Shown in pieces: positions 1 to 7,178 of a DNA stretch of 13,752 bases; position 1 is the stretch's first letter, and every line of letters begins with the position of its first letter. The stretch comes from CAYWNK01 sp047639615. GTDB taxonomy: Bacteria; Planctomycetota; UBA1135; GCA-002686595. The stretch lies in contig JBLIOL010000130.1 of the NCBI GenBank assembly GCA_047639615.1, forward strand, positions 1 through 13,752, read 5' to 3'. Under the pieces are notes generated by a model that saw only the letters and a list, made by a program, of their open reading frames with translations, was not told where the DNA came from and ran no database searches. Made by a program: the position numbers and the translations under genes.

Positions 1-165
1 CATCGCATGAGCTTGAACAGCGGCGATCACCCCTGCCGAAGTGCCACCATAGATGACCAGGTCGTAGGGCTCGGCCCGTTCTTGGTCGGCCTGACCCCAG
101 AGAGGAGTGAGCAGCACCGATTGCAGCAAGACACAGATCAGCATGGCTCGCAGGGGATTCGTCAT
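1..165 (-). CDS. FAD-dependent oxidoreductase, N-terminal fragment (runs off left edge)
   Basis: Only the first 55 codons lie in the window; the gene continues past position 1. The visible protein starts with a Sec signal peptide (basic MTNPLR, hydrophobic core, likely cleavage after LWGQA). It is followed by YDLVIYGGTSAGVIAA at about residues 34-49. This is the beta-strand plus GGTSAG dinucleotide-binding turn found at the N-terminus of planctomycete exported FAD-dependent oxidoreductases (FAD_oxidored type; family assignment from memory). ATG at 165-163 is chosen because it begins the signal peptide and because TAGGAT ends 7 nt upstream. The gene lies 30 bp downstream of the EEP-family gene on the same strand, so the two may be co-transcribed as well as separately started. 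Substrate unknown. A different Rossmann-fold flavoprotein is possible, since the catalytic part is not visible. Confidence 0.72.
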   Translation of the reverse strand, partial: MTNPLRAMLICVLLQSVLLTPLWGQADQERAEPYDLVIYGGTSAGVIAAVQAHAM

Positions 166-172
166 GCGCTCG

Positions 173-178
173 ATCCTA
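173..178 (-). promoter_or_regulatory. Putative -10 element (TAGGAT), leaderless start
   Basis: On the minus strand TAGGAT is followed by 7 nt and then the ATG of the FAD-dependent oxidoreductase. That spacing would put transcription start at or beside the A of the ATG. No Shine-Dalgarno sequence is present. It is one of four similarly placed TAGRCT/TAGGAT hexamers in the window. No convincing -35 box was seen. Confidence 0.4.
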
Positions 179-195
179 ACTTGATTCGGGCAAAC

Positions 196-1089
196 TCAAT
201 GCACCGTTTTCGGGCCGTAGCGAACGAGCAAGGCCGCGTGGTCGGACGGAAAGCGCAGGGTGTGTTGATCGATGACGCGCGCCTCTACCACCCGCAGCTT
301 CCCCAGCGTGTCGTAGACATAGTCGATGCGATCTTGCTGCTGCTCTGGAAAGCGCGGCGACCAGGTGCGATCGCGCGCTCGACGAACCACGGGATGGAGA
401 CTGCGGTAGGCATCCCGGAACCCGCGACTGCCGAGGACTTGCGTCGTAGGCCAATCGATCACGTGGCCATACTGGGCGCTGGCCTTCTCCGTGTAATCCA
501 GGTGGGACATGCTGTTGAAGTCCCCCGCAATGACGATGGGAAGGTCGGCCATTCCGATCTCCGTCAATCGCGGTCCGATCTGGTCCATGATCTGCTCGAG
601 GCTAACAGCCGAAGCGGCGCAGGCCGCACGCAGCTCCTCGCTAGGCTTTCCCTCTCGCGCTCCCTCCCCCCAGATATCCGCATTGTAGGGCAACCAAATC
701 GAATAGAAGGCCAGCCGATCACCGTTGGGCAGTTCGATGACTGCACCGACGCACTGAAACTCCTCGAACACAGAGATGTCCGCGAGGATCGGGTAGCGGC
801 TATGAATCGAGACATTCGTACCGCGCGGATGGAATTGAAATCCTAATGCGGAGCTGATCAGCTCGCCGGATCCGTAGGTCTCCTGCATCGCTACCAAGTC
901 CGCACCGGAGTCACGAATCACGTCGACTACACGCTGAGGCCCAAGCTCCTCACCATCTTCTCGTCCGCCGTGCCAGATGTTCCAAGAGAGCACGGAGAGC
1001 GGTCCTTGCTCCACTTCGGGTTTGGGTGCGTGGCACGCCACGGCAAGAGTCGTGAGGCAAAGAGTGGCAAGCAGAGTGGTTCGACCCAT
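196..1089 (-). CDS. Endonuclease/exonuclease/phosphatase (EEP) family lipoprotein
   Basis: A 297-residue protein of the metal-dependent EEP fold (DNase I/APE1/sphingomyelinase-like phosphoesterases). Visible family motifs, in order: LSVLSWNIWHGG (Asn37), VAMQE (metal-binding Glu70), VIAGDFNS (Asp190, Asn192), DRIDYV (about 253-258) and the C-terminal catalytic SDH at 282-284. The ATG at 1089 is preferred over an upstream in-frame start at 1176. It places MGRTTLLATLCLTTLAVAC at the N-terminus, with Cys19 as probable lipidation site (the -3 residue Ala is not the classic Leu, so a plain Sec signal is possible). The protein is probably periplasmic or outer-membrane anchored. The substrate (nucleic acid, phospholipid or other phosphodiester) cannot be told from sequence. 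It ends in TGA, the only gene here to do so, 30 bp before the FAD-dependent oxidoreductase. Confidence 0.88.
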   Translation of the reverse strand: MGRTTLLATLCLTTLAVACHAPKPEVEQGPLSVLSWNIWHGGREDGEELGPQRVVDVIRDSGADLVAMQETYGSGELISSALGFQFHPRGTNVSIHSRYPILADISVFEEFQCVGAVIELPNGDRLAFYSIWLPYNADIWGEGAREGKPSEELRAACAASAVSLEQIMDQIGPRLTEIGMADLPIVIAGDFNSMSHLDYTEKASAQYGHVIDWPTTQVLGSRGFRDAYRSLHPVVRRARDRTWSPRFPEQQQDRIDYVYDTLGKLRVVEARVIDQHTLRFPSDHAALLVRYGPKTVH

Positions 1090-1208
1090 CCCGTCACGAT
1101 GCCCAATCGGGATCCGAAACGCGAGGACGCGCCTCCAAGCGACCACCCAGCTCAACGCAGCCTGGGCGCCTGACACCAGCCCAGCTACTTACCCAGCGCC
1201 CTTGCCGT

Positions 1209-1214
1209 TAGGCT
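1209..1214 (+). promoter_or_regulatory. Putative -10 element (TAGGCT), leaderless start
   Basis: TAGGCT lies 6 nt before the sulfatase ATG at 1221, with no Shine-Dalgarno sequence between. The spacing predicts a transcript beginning at or next to the start codon. No clear -35 element was found. Confidence 0.4.
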
Positions 1215-1220
1215 GGTGTG

Positions 1221-2738
1221 ATGATCCGCACGCTGCTGCTCGCCCTAGCCGTCACCTCCTTCGCCGCCGGCCAAGAGCGCCCCAACGTGGTGCTGATTTT
1301 AGCCGATGACATGGGCTACTCCGACGTGGGTTGTTACGGGGGCGAGATCGCCACTCCCCATCTCGATGCACTGGCCGCGGGCGGACTGCGCTTCACGCAG
1401 ATGTACAACACATCCAAGTGCTTCCCCTCCCGGGCATGCCTGTTGACCGGTCGCTACGCCCAACAGGTTGGGATGGACCGCGGGCCCAAGAAGATCCTCG
1501 ACGCACCGACCCTGGGGAACCTCCTGCGCAGCGCCGGCTACCACACCTTCATGTCGGGCAAGCATCACGGCACTCAGAACCCCTTTGAGCTGGGGTTTGA
1601 GCGCTACTTTGGGCTGCGGGATGGGGCCAGCAATCACTTCAACCCGGGGCCAAGGCGTGAGGGTGAACCCAAGCCGGCGCAAAAGCGCGCTAAGCGTGCT
1701 TGGTGCATCGATGACAAGACCCATGCGCCCTACATCGCAGAGTCAGGCTTCTACACCACCGACGCCTTCACCGATCACGCCTTGGAGTTCCTCGAGACTA
1801 CCCGCGAGAGCGAGCGCCCCTTCTTTCTCTACTTGGCCTACACCGCACCCCACGACCCGCTGATGGCCTGGCCTGCGGACATCGCTACCTATTCGGGGCG
1901 CTATGACGAGGGCTGGGGAGCCGCGCGAGCGAGACGCTGGAAGAAGCAGGGCGAGCTCGGGCTGCTCCCGAAGGATGCGCTGCTCTCCGAACCGGACTAC
2001 CCCGACTGGAGTACTTGGACCGTGGAGCAGCGCACCGAGGAGGCACGCCGCATGGAGGTCTATGCGGCCATGATCGACAGGCTAGACCAGAATGTCGGTC
2101 GAGTACTCGCCAAGTTGCGGGAGTTGGAAGAGTTCGAGAACACCCTAATCCTCTTCGCCAGCGACAACGGCAGCTCCGCCGAGGTGGTCCGCATTGGACA
2201 GGGTGAAATTGGATCGATGGAGCGTTGGGCGTCCCTGCAGAAGCGCTGGGCCAACGTCTCCAACACGCCCTTCCGCCGCTACAAGAACCACAGCTACGAG
2301 GGCGGCATCTGCACCCCGTTGATCGCCCATTGGCCAGAGGGCATTACGGCGCGCGGTACCCTGGTGCGAGAGCCCGCACACTTCGTGGACCTGTTCCCCA
2401 CCCTGGCCGAACTCTGCGGCGCCCCTCCCCTCGAGGCTAAGGCCCCGCTCGCCGGCCAGAGCATCGCAGCACTTCTGCGCGGTGGCACCTTCCAACGGGC
2501 CCAGCCCCTGTTCTGGCACTGGAGCGGCGGCCGCGCCGTGCGTGACGGGCGCTGGAAGGCGGTGCGCTGGGGCGATCAAGCTTGGGAGCTCTACGACATC
2601 GACGCTGATCGCACGGAGCAGAAGGACCTAGCAAGCGAACAGGCCCTGGTGCTGGGGGTACTAACCAAGGCCTGGGAGCAGTGGAGCCTTCGAGGCGGCA
2701 CCCATCCAAGTGCAGCCGCTGACGCCACTTCGAGGTAG
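1221..2738 (+). CDS. Sulfatase, Cys-type (arylsulfatase A-like), exported
   Basis: A 505-residue type I sulfatase that hydrolyses sulfate esters, in this group usually of sulfated polysaccharides. After a Sec signal peptide (cleavage near SFAAGQ) comes RPNVVLILADDMGYSD with metal-binding Asp29/Asp30. The formylglycine signature CFPSR has its Cys at residue 67 and continues ACLLTGR, so the enzyme needs Cys-to-formylglycine maturation. Further active-site blocks are SGKHH, YTAPHDP and LFASDNGSS. The C-terminal subdomain contains FVDLFPTLAELCG and WELYDIDADRTEQKDLA, typical of planctomycete sulfatases. ATG 1221 is preferred to GTG 1218 because of the TAGGCT placement. No sulfatase-modifying enzyme gene is in the window. 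It precedes the FG-GAP gene by 84 bp, which contain a hairpin, so the two are probably separate units. Exact substrate unknown. Confidence 0.95.
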   Translation: MIRTLLLALAVTSFAAGQERPNVVLILADDMGYSDVGCYGGEIATPHLDALAAGGLRFTQMYNTSKCFPSRACLLTGRYAQQVGMDRGPKKILDAPTLGNLLRSAGYHTFMSGKHHGTQNPFELGFERYFGLRDGASNHFNPGPRREGEPKPAQKRAKRAWCIDDKTHAPYIAESGFYTTDAFTDHALEFLETTRESERPFFLYLAYTAPHDPLMAWPADIATYSGRYDEGWGAARARRWKKQGELGLLPKDALLSEPDYPDWSTWTVEQRTEEARRMEVYAAMIDRLDQNVGRVLAKLRELEEFENTLILFASDNGSSAEVVRIGQGEIGSMERWASLQKRWANVSNTPFRRYKNHSYEGGICTPLIAHWPEGITARGTLVREPAHFVDLFPTLAELCGAPPLEAKAPLAGQSIAALLRGGTFQRAQPLFWHWSGGRAVRDGRWKAVRWGDQAWELYDIDADRTEQKDLASEQALVLGVLTKAWEQWSLRGGTHPSAAADATSR

Positions 2739-2757
2739 CAGCCCATCCCCCGCGGCC

Positions 2758-2784
2758 CCTAGAGCAGTCGACTGCTAGACTAGG
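2758..2784 (+). terminator. Hairpin downstream of sulfatase (14-bp perfect palindrome within CCTAG/CTAGG arms)
   Basis: AGCAGTCGACTGCT at 2763-2776 is a perfect palindrome. It is flanked by CCTAG (2758-2762) and its complement CTAGG (2780-2784), with a 3-nt AGA bulge. It starts 20 nt after the sulfatase stop. There is no T-run after it, so it would be an unusual intrinsic terminator. It may instead be an operator for the next gene, because a TAGACT hexamer (2776-2781) overlaps its right side. Confidence 0.4.
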
Positions 2785-2822
2785 CCTAACCACCGAGGGT
2801 CATCGAACCAAAGGCAGCCCGC

Positions 2823-4178
2823 ATGCAGACCAGTATCCTTCGCGCACTTCTCTTCAGTAGCTTGAGCTCCACGCTCTTCGCCGGCTCGCTCCAGGAGCCG
2901 ACCGAGCAAACCGCTAGCGGTGAATTCGCCTCGCCGGTACGGCTCAGGGCAGGCGACGACTTCGTGGGTGCCAAGCGCCTCTACCCCTCCCCCGTGATGC
3001 GGGACGTGGATGCTGATGGGCGGCTCGACATCGTTATCGGCGATCTATTTGGCGCGATCACCTTCGTGAGCCGTGATGCTGACCAGGAGCGAATTGGCTT
3101 TGCTGCAAGACAGAAGCTCAAGGACCGCGACGGGGAGCCGATCGACTTCAACAACTGGTGATGCATTGGCATGAGTCCACAGTTTGTGGACATGAATGCT
3201 GACGGACACATCGACATCTTGACGGCCATCTTCGATGGCTCGCCTCACATCGCCTACGGGACACCTACTGGCTTCGAGCAACCTGTGCGACTCAAGGACG
3301 CTGCCGGGAAGCGCCTGATCATCACCAGCTTCTGGAACTACGAGGACGAGGAACACCAGGTCAGCGAGCGGGCCATGCTCGATCCAACGGGCGACAGTGA
3401 GCGCTGCATCTCCGCACTGGCCTTTGATTGGGATGCGGACGGAGACTATGACCTGTTGCTGGGCAGCTACGAGAACGGGCACCTCTACCGCCAGATGAAT
3501 GAGGGAACGAATGCCAAGCCCAAATTCACCGGCCAGAACATACCGGTGATGGCAGGTGCTGATCCCTTCGCGGTGCCGGGCAAGATGACGTCGCCGCGAC
3601 TGGTGGATTGGGACGGAGACGGTGATCTCGACCTGATCGCCGGCAGCTTTGGCGACTCCTACGGGGACGGCGTAGGCGGCGCGGTGTATCTCTTCCTCAA
3701 TGTCGGCAGTAAGGGACAGCCTGACTTCAACTCCCCCGACGTCCTGATCAGCCCCAGCCCAAAGGGGCACAAGCAACCCACGCGCCCCGATGCGGGCCTG
3801 TATGTGGATGCGGTTGATTACGACAAGGATGGAGACCTAGATCTGGTCGTCGGCGCCTACTCCATGTGGCAAGCAGACGCTCGTGAGCTGAGCGCCCAGG
3901 AGCAGGACCAGTTGACGGAACTCACACGTGAGTTGGCAGGCCTGCAAGAGGAGCTGAATACGCGGCGAGAGGCCCTTGCCAAACAGGTCGCTGCCGTCAC
4001 CGCCGGCCTTGACCGCAAGAGCGACGAGTACAAGCAGAAGGCCGCCCCCCTCAACAGCGCCTTCCGTAAGGACAACAAGGCGCCGACCAATCGCCAACAG
4101 CTCCTCAGAAAGCAGATCGACACTCTGGTGCCATCTGCTCAGCGCCAGACATTTGTCTGGCTCTACGAGCGCCTCTAG
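2823..4178 (+). CDS. Exported FG-GAP/VCBS-repeat beta-propeller protein with one in-frame TGA; candidate selenoprotein
   Basis: Read through the TGA at codon 113, this is one 451-residue protein. It has a Sec signal peptide (about 1-21) and calcium-loop repeats of the FG-GAP type: DVDADGRLD (61-69), DMNADGHID (123-131), DWDADGDYD (202-210), DWDGDGDLD (262-270) and DYDKDGDLD (332-340). A charged coiled-coil-like insert (about 353-411) follows, then a final WLYERL strand. Such repeats fold as extracellular beta-propellers for binding; no catalytic function can be assigned. Upstream and downstream halves share one frame, so there is no frameshift. Both are intact, and the ATG after the TGA (3171) has no ribosome-binding site. 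The context is NNW-TGA-Cys-IGMSPQFVD, followed by a SECIS-like hairpin, suggesting selenocysteine at 113 next to Cys114. Alternatives are a recent nonsense mutation (TGC/TGT to TGA) or a sequencing error. A weak AAGG precedes ATG 2823. The gene ends in TAG. Confidence 0.8.
3159..3161 (+). other. In-frame UGA codon, candidate selenocysteine (Sec113)
   Basis: TGA lies between TGG (Trp112) and TGC (Cys114) of the FG-GAP gene. It is the only in-frame TGA found inside any of the clearly coding frames here. TGA acts as a normal stop in the EEP gene (196-198), so the whole genome is unlikely to read TGA as sense. I expect, from memory only, that planctomycete homologues carry Cys here. Confidence 0.5.
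3168..3200 (+). promoter_or_regulatory. SECIS-like hairpin downstream of the UGA
   Basis: GTCCACA (3175-3181) pairs perfectly with TGTGGAC (3185-3191) around the loop GTT (3182-3184). Below an internal loop, GCAT (3169-3172) pairs with ATGC (3196-3199), and a G-U pair can be added at 3168/3200. The loop begins 20 nt after the UGA and its first base is G. As I recall the bacterial SECIS description, it asks for a G in the first two loop positions, a stem of several base pairs and an apical loop about 16-37 nt after the UGA. The E. coli fdhF element has its key GU at almost the same distance. A chance hairpin cannot be ruled out. Confidence 0.5.
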
Positions 4179-4277
4179 GCGAACACGGGCGCTTCTAGGA
4201 TTCGAAGTCCTCCACTCCCCATCTGGACGCGCCTGGAGGCGCCTGGACGCACAGCTTGGTGAATCAGTAAGTTCGGA

Positions 4278-4304
4278 CCAGGCGCCTGTACTCCAGACGC
4301 CTGG
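4278..4304. terminator. Putative bidirectional terminator hairpin between convergent genes
   Basis: CCAGGCG (4278-4284) pairs with CGCCTGG (4298-4304). After a 1x1 mismatch, CTG (4286-4288) pairs with CAG (4294-4296) around the loop TACTC. It lies between the FG-GAP gene (ends 4178) and the PQQ-like gene (ends 4322 on the other strand). The rest of the 143-bp gap is rich in GCGCCTGGA/GACGC direct and inverted repeats. No T-run on either side, so an intrinsic terminator is likely but not proven. Confidence 0.4.
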
Positions 4305-4321
4305 GAAGATTCCGACTCAAC

Positions 4322-5668
4322 CTATCGGGGAGTCTTCGCGAAGCAGTACAGGTGCTCAAAGCCTCGGAGGAAGATGGCGTCACCCGCGATCGCCGGTGAG
4401 GCGTAGAAGCTCTCGTCCAACTCGTTGATGGCCAGCACCTCGAACTCCGTGCCACGCCGCAGGACGATGGTCGTGCCTTCCTCGCTGAGCAGATAGATGC
4501 GATCCACCGCGCCTACTGGAGACGAGCTGAAGCTGGGGTCGCCTGGCAAGCGCTGCTTGAGATAGTGGCCTACGCCGTCGATGGCGTTCAGGCAGGAGAA
4601 GAAGGACTGGTCCTCCAACACATACAGTTCCTCACCCCAGAGCATTGGGCAGGGCACGTAGGGGACGCCGCGGCGCAGGGTCCAGACCACACTGTCGGTC
4701 CCGGTCAGATCACCGCGCTCGCCCAGGGTGATGGCCTGCAGGGTGTCCTTGCGCCAACCACTGGCCGTGAAGGCCAGGCCATGCCCGATAGCCGGCATGG
4801 GGATCGCGCCAGCGGTGTGGCCTGCGCACTCCCAGAGGAGCTCTCCTGCGGTCAGGTCGTAACAGCGCACGGCCGCTCCGTTGACCAGCACCTGCATGCG
4901 ACCTGCGTGGGTAAAAATGCGCGGTGTACTCCAGTTCGAGGTCTCCTCACGGTCTTGCCTCCAGAGCTCATCACCTGTGCGCTTGTCGAGCGCCATCACG
5001 AACGACTGGCGCTCCGTATCCACGACGATCACAAGCGTGTCTTCGAAGAGCGCTGGCGAGCTGCCCTCACCCAAGGAGTCCTCGATGGCCTGCGCTTCGA
5101 ACTCGCGCTTCCAAGCAAGTCGACCCTCGAAGTCGTAGCAGAACAGCCCGATGGACCCGAAGTAGGCATACACGTACTCCCCATCCGTCACCGGGGAGGC
5201 GGAGGCGAATCCGCCCTTGTTGTGGTGACCCTGATGCGGCATCCCCTCGTGAGCTGTCCGGCTCCAGAGGATTTCGCCTGTGTGTACGTCGAGGCACTGC
5301 AACACGAACTGCTGTGGTTTCCACGTGCCGACCACCTGGGGATGCTTGTTGATGTTCGGGGTGCCTTCCGGAATTACATCAGGGATGGGAAGCTCCTGAT
5401 CGAGCACGATCGCCGTCATGAGGAAGATCCGATCCCCCCAAACCACGGGCGTTCCATGTCCGCCGCCCTCGATCGGCGTCTTCCAGCGCAGGTTCTCCGT
5501 TTCACTCCACGTCAGCGGAGGATCGGCACGCTCAGCCACGCCGTTCCAATCAGGACCTCGCCATTGCGGCCAGCCGTCCGCAGCGTCAACGCTCGTGGTC
5601 GGCGCCCCGGCGCAGGCCGCCAAGCTCATCACGAATACTGCCAGGAGCCTTCTTCGTTGCGATTGCAT
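4322..5668 (-). CDS. PQQ-binding-like beta-propeller repeat lipoprotein
   Basis: A 448-residue PQQ-like beta-propeller protein of the planctomycete type. The N-terminus MQSQRRRLLAVFVMSLAACAG carries a good lipobox (L16-A-A-C19), so it is probably a lipoprotein. The mature part opens with GWPQWRGPDWNG, the usual first blade of this family. Blade motifs follow: TPVVWGDRIFLMTA, CLDVHTGEILWS, SPVTDGEYVYAYFG, ALDKRTGDELW, YDLTAGELLW and SPAIAGDAIFLRG. I see no catalytic residues of true PQQ dehydrogenases, so a scaffold, binding or BamB-like role is more likely than an enzyme. ATG 5668 is chosen over an upstream in-frame start (5791), which would put a long polar stretch before the lipobox. It lies 115 bp downstream of the DUF1501 gene on the same strand, possibly its third operon member, with a hairpin between. 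Confidence 0.88.
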   Translation of the reverse strand: MQSQRRRLLAVFVMSLAACAGAPTTSVDAADGWPQWRGPDWNGVAERADPPLTWSETENLRWKTPIEGGGHGTPVVWGDRIFLMTAIVLDQELPIPDVIPEGTPNINKHPQVVGTWKPQQFVLQCLDVHTGEILWSRTAHEGMPHQGHHNKGGFASASPVTDGEYVYAYFGSIGLFCYDFEGRLAWKREFEAQAIEDSLGEGSSPALFEDTLVIVVDTERQSFVMALDKRTGDELWRQDREETSNWSTPRIFTHAGRMQVLVNGAAVRCYDLTAGELLWECAGHTAGAIPMPAIGHGLAFTASGWRKDTLQAITLGERGDLTGTDSVVWTLRRGVPYVPCPMLWGEELYVLEDQSFFSCLNAIDGVGHYLKQRLPGDPSFSSSPVGAVDRIYLLSEEGTTIVLRRGTEFEVLAINELDESFYASPAIAGDAIFLRGFEHLYCFAKTPR

Positions 5669-5765
5669 AGGAGTCTGTCTCTGGACGCGGTTGACTTGCC
5701 GAATCAGTTTGCCGGAGTGGGTTCCTCGATCCAAGCCAGAGGGCGAACACCCATCTCGGCCCAGA

Positions 5766-5788
5766 CCTAGGAGCGTGTCGCACCTAGG
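5766..5788 (-). terminator. CCTAGG hairpin overlapping the DUF1501 stop codon
   Basis: CCTAGG occurs at 5766-5771 and 5783-5788 and, being self-complementary, forms a 6-bp stem. Inside it GCG (5773-5775) pairs with CGC (5779-5781) around TGT. The DUF1501 stop (TAG, read from 5786-5784) is inside the 5' arm of the minus-strand transcript. No T-run follows, so it may reduce read-through into the PQQ-like gene or protect a transcript end rather than terminate fully. Confidence 0.3.
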
Positions 5789-7178
5789 CAAACCATTCGC
5801 GCATCACTCGCGCGGGCTCGACCCCGGTCAGGCGTAGATCAAGGCCACGGTACTCGTGGGTAAGCCGCTCGTGATCGATACCGAGTAAGTTCAAGATCGT
5901 GGCGTGCAGATCGCGCACATGGACCACGTCCTCGACAGCGGCATAGCCCAGCTCGTCGGTCTTCCCGTAGCACATGCCGCCCTGGATGCCACCGCCGGCG
6001 AGCATGTAGGAGAAGCCCTTAATGTGATGGTCACGCCCATCACCCTGGGCCATGGGAGTACGGCCGAATTCGCCGCCCCACAGAACCAGGGTGTCCTCGA
6101 GCATGCCGCGCTGTTCGAGGTCGAGGATCAGAGCCGCGCTGGCACGGTCGACCTCCTCCGCGGTGAGCTCGATCGAACGCTTGATCCCCCCGTGGTGGTC
6201 CCAGGCTCGGTGGTAGACCTGGATGAAGCGCACGCCACGTTCAGCCATGCGCCGCGCCATGAGGCAGTTGCTGGCGAAGGACCCGTCACCGCCCTCGGTG
6301 CCGTACAGCTCACGGATACTGCGCGGCTCGCTCGAAAGATCCACCAACTCCGGCACGGAGGCCTGCATGCGGAAGGCGAGCTCATACTGCGCGATGCGCG
6401 TGCGCGCCTCGGCGTCACGCGAGCGCTCGAGGTACTCACCGTTCAAGGCCTGCACCGCATCAACCACCTCCCGCTGGCGCTTGCGATCGACCCCGGGCGG
6501 ATTGCTGACGTAGAGCACAGGATCCCCGGTGGAGCGCAACTCAACCCCCTGAAAGCGCGAAGGCAAGAAACCAGAATGCCATTGGCGAGCAGCGATTGGT
6601 TGAGCTTGGCCGCCCCGCCCAACAGAGGCCAACACCACGAAGGCCGGCAGGTTTTGGGTCAGGCTGCCCAGTCCGTAGTTGATCCAGGAGCCCATGGAAG
6701 GACGCCCAGGCAGGGTCGTGCCCGTGTTAAAAAGGGTGTGGGCCGGATCGTGATTGATCTGGTCCGTTCGCATGGAGTTGACGATGCAGAGCTTGTCCGC
6801 CAGGGCACCGATGTGCGGGAACTTCTCGCAGATGCGCAGGCCGCTTTCGCCGAAGGAACGAAAGGGAAAGCGCGGAGCGAAGCAATTGAGCGCGCGCCCC
6901 TGCAGCTGCGCAAGTTGCTGGCCGCGAGTGAAGGACTCGGGCATGGGCTTCCCATCGAGCGCGGCCAAGGCCGGCTTGTCATCGAAGGTTTCCAAATGAC
7001 TGGGACCACCTGCCATGTACAAGTGGATCACGCGCTTCGCCTTGGGCGCAAAGTGCGCCCCACCGCCGAGCAGAGCAGGCGAACCCAAAGAGGCTAGCGC
7101 CATGTGACCGAGACCAACGGCGGAGCCGCTGAGGAAAGCGCGCCGACTGGCGGCCATGGTGTGGAGGCCGGGTTGCAT
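5784..7178 (-). CDS. DUF1501 domain-containing protein (Tat-exported)
   Basis: A 464-residue DUF1501 protein, a large planctomycete/verrucomicrobial family related to sulfatase/alkaline-phosphatase-fold proteins; biochemical role not established. The N-terminus has a twin-arginine signal, SRRAFLSGSAVGLG (Arg11-Arg12). Family blocks seen: KRVIHLYMAGGPSHLETFDDKP, GRPSMGSWINYGLGS, RFIQVYHRAWDHHGG, TLVLWGGEFGRTPM, GRDHHIKGFSYMLAGGGIQGG and a C-terminal LHATILNLLGIDHERLTHEYRGLDLRLTG. Histidines and aspartates in these blocks resemble metal-binding positions of the alkaline phosphatase superfamily. The start at 7178 is fixed by the TAATG overlap with the stop of the PSD1 gene and by the Tat signal. 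Translational coupling implies a functional pair with PSD1. An upstream in-frame start at 7235 is rejected because it would put 19 extra residues before the Tat region. Confidence 0.93.
   Translation of the reverse strand: MQPGLHTMAASRRAFLSGSAVGLGHMALASLGSPALLGGGAHFAPKAKRVIHLYMAGGPSHLETFDDKPALAALDGKPMPESFTRGQQLAQLQGRALNCFAPRFPFRSFGESGLRICEKFPHIGALADKLCIVNSMRTDQINHDPAHTLFNTGTTLPGRPSMGSWINYGLGSLTQNLPAFVVLASVGRGGQAQPIAARQWHSGFLPSRFQGVELRSTGDPVLYVSNPPGVDRKRQREVVDAVQALNGEYLERSRDAEARTRIAQYELAFRMQASVPELVDLSSEPRSIRELYGTEGGDGSFASNCLMARRMAERGVRFIQVYHRAWDHHGGIKRSIELTAEEVDRASAALILDLEQRGMLEDTLVLWGGEFGRTPMAQGDGRDHHIKGFSYMLAGGGIQGGMCYGKTDELGYAAVEDVVHVRDLHATILNLLGIDHERLTHEYRGLDLRLTGVEPARVMREWFA

Noticed and set aside
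196..198. Genome-wide reading of TGA as an amino acid
   Set aside because: The EEP gene ends with TGA exactly at the end of the conserved domain. Reading through would fuse it in frame to the signal peptide of the next gene, so TGA is a normal stop there.
7..846. 279-residue open frame on the plus strand opposite the EEP gene
   Set aside because: The minus-strand product has all EEP catalytic motifs; the plus-strand frame has none.
3045..3776. 243-residue minus-strand frame across the TGA region of the FG-GAP gene
   Set aside because: The FG-GAP repeats on the plus strand continue on both sides; the antisense product shows no domain.
2823..4178. A frameshift or two separate genes as explanation for the split FG-GAP reading frame
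   Set aside because: Both halves are in the same frame, only one in-frame TGA separates them, the second half has neither signal peptide nor ribosome-binding site, and the repeat series continues across the break.
4565..5770. 401-residue open frame on the plus strand opposite the PQQ-like gene
   Set aside because: It is antisense to a clear protein family, has no recognisable domain and reflects GC-rich codon bias.
5904..7097. 397-residue open frame on the plus strand opposite the DUF1501 gene
   Set aside because: Antisense shadow of a well-recognised gene, with no motifs and no start context.
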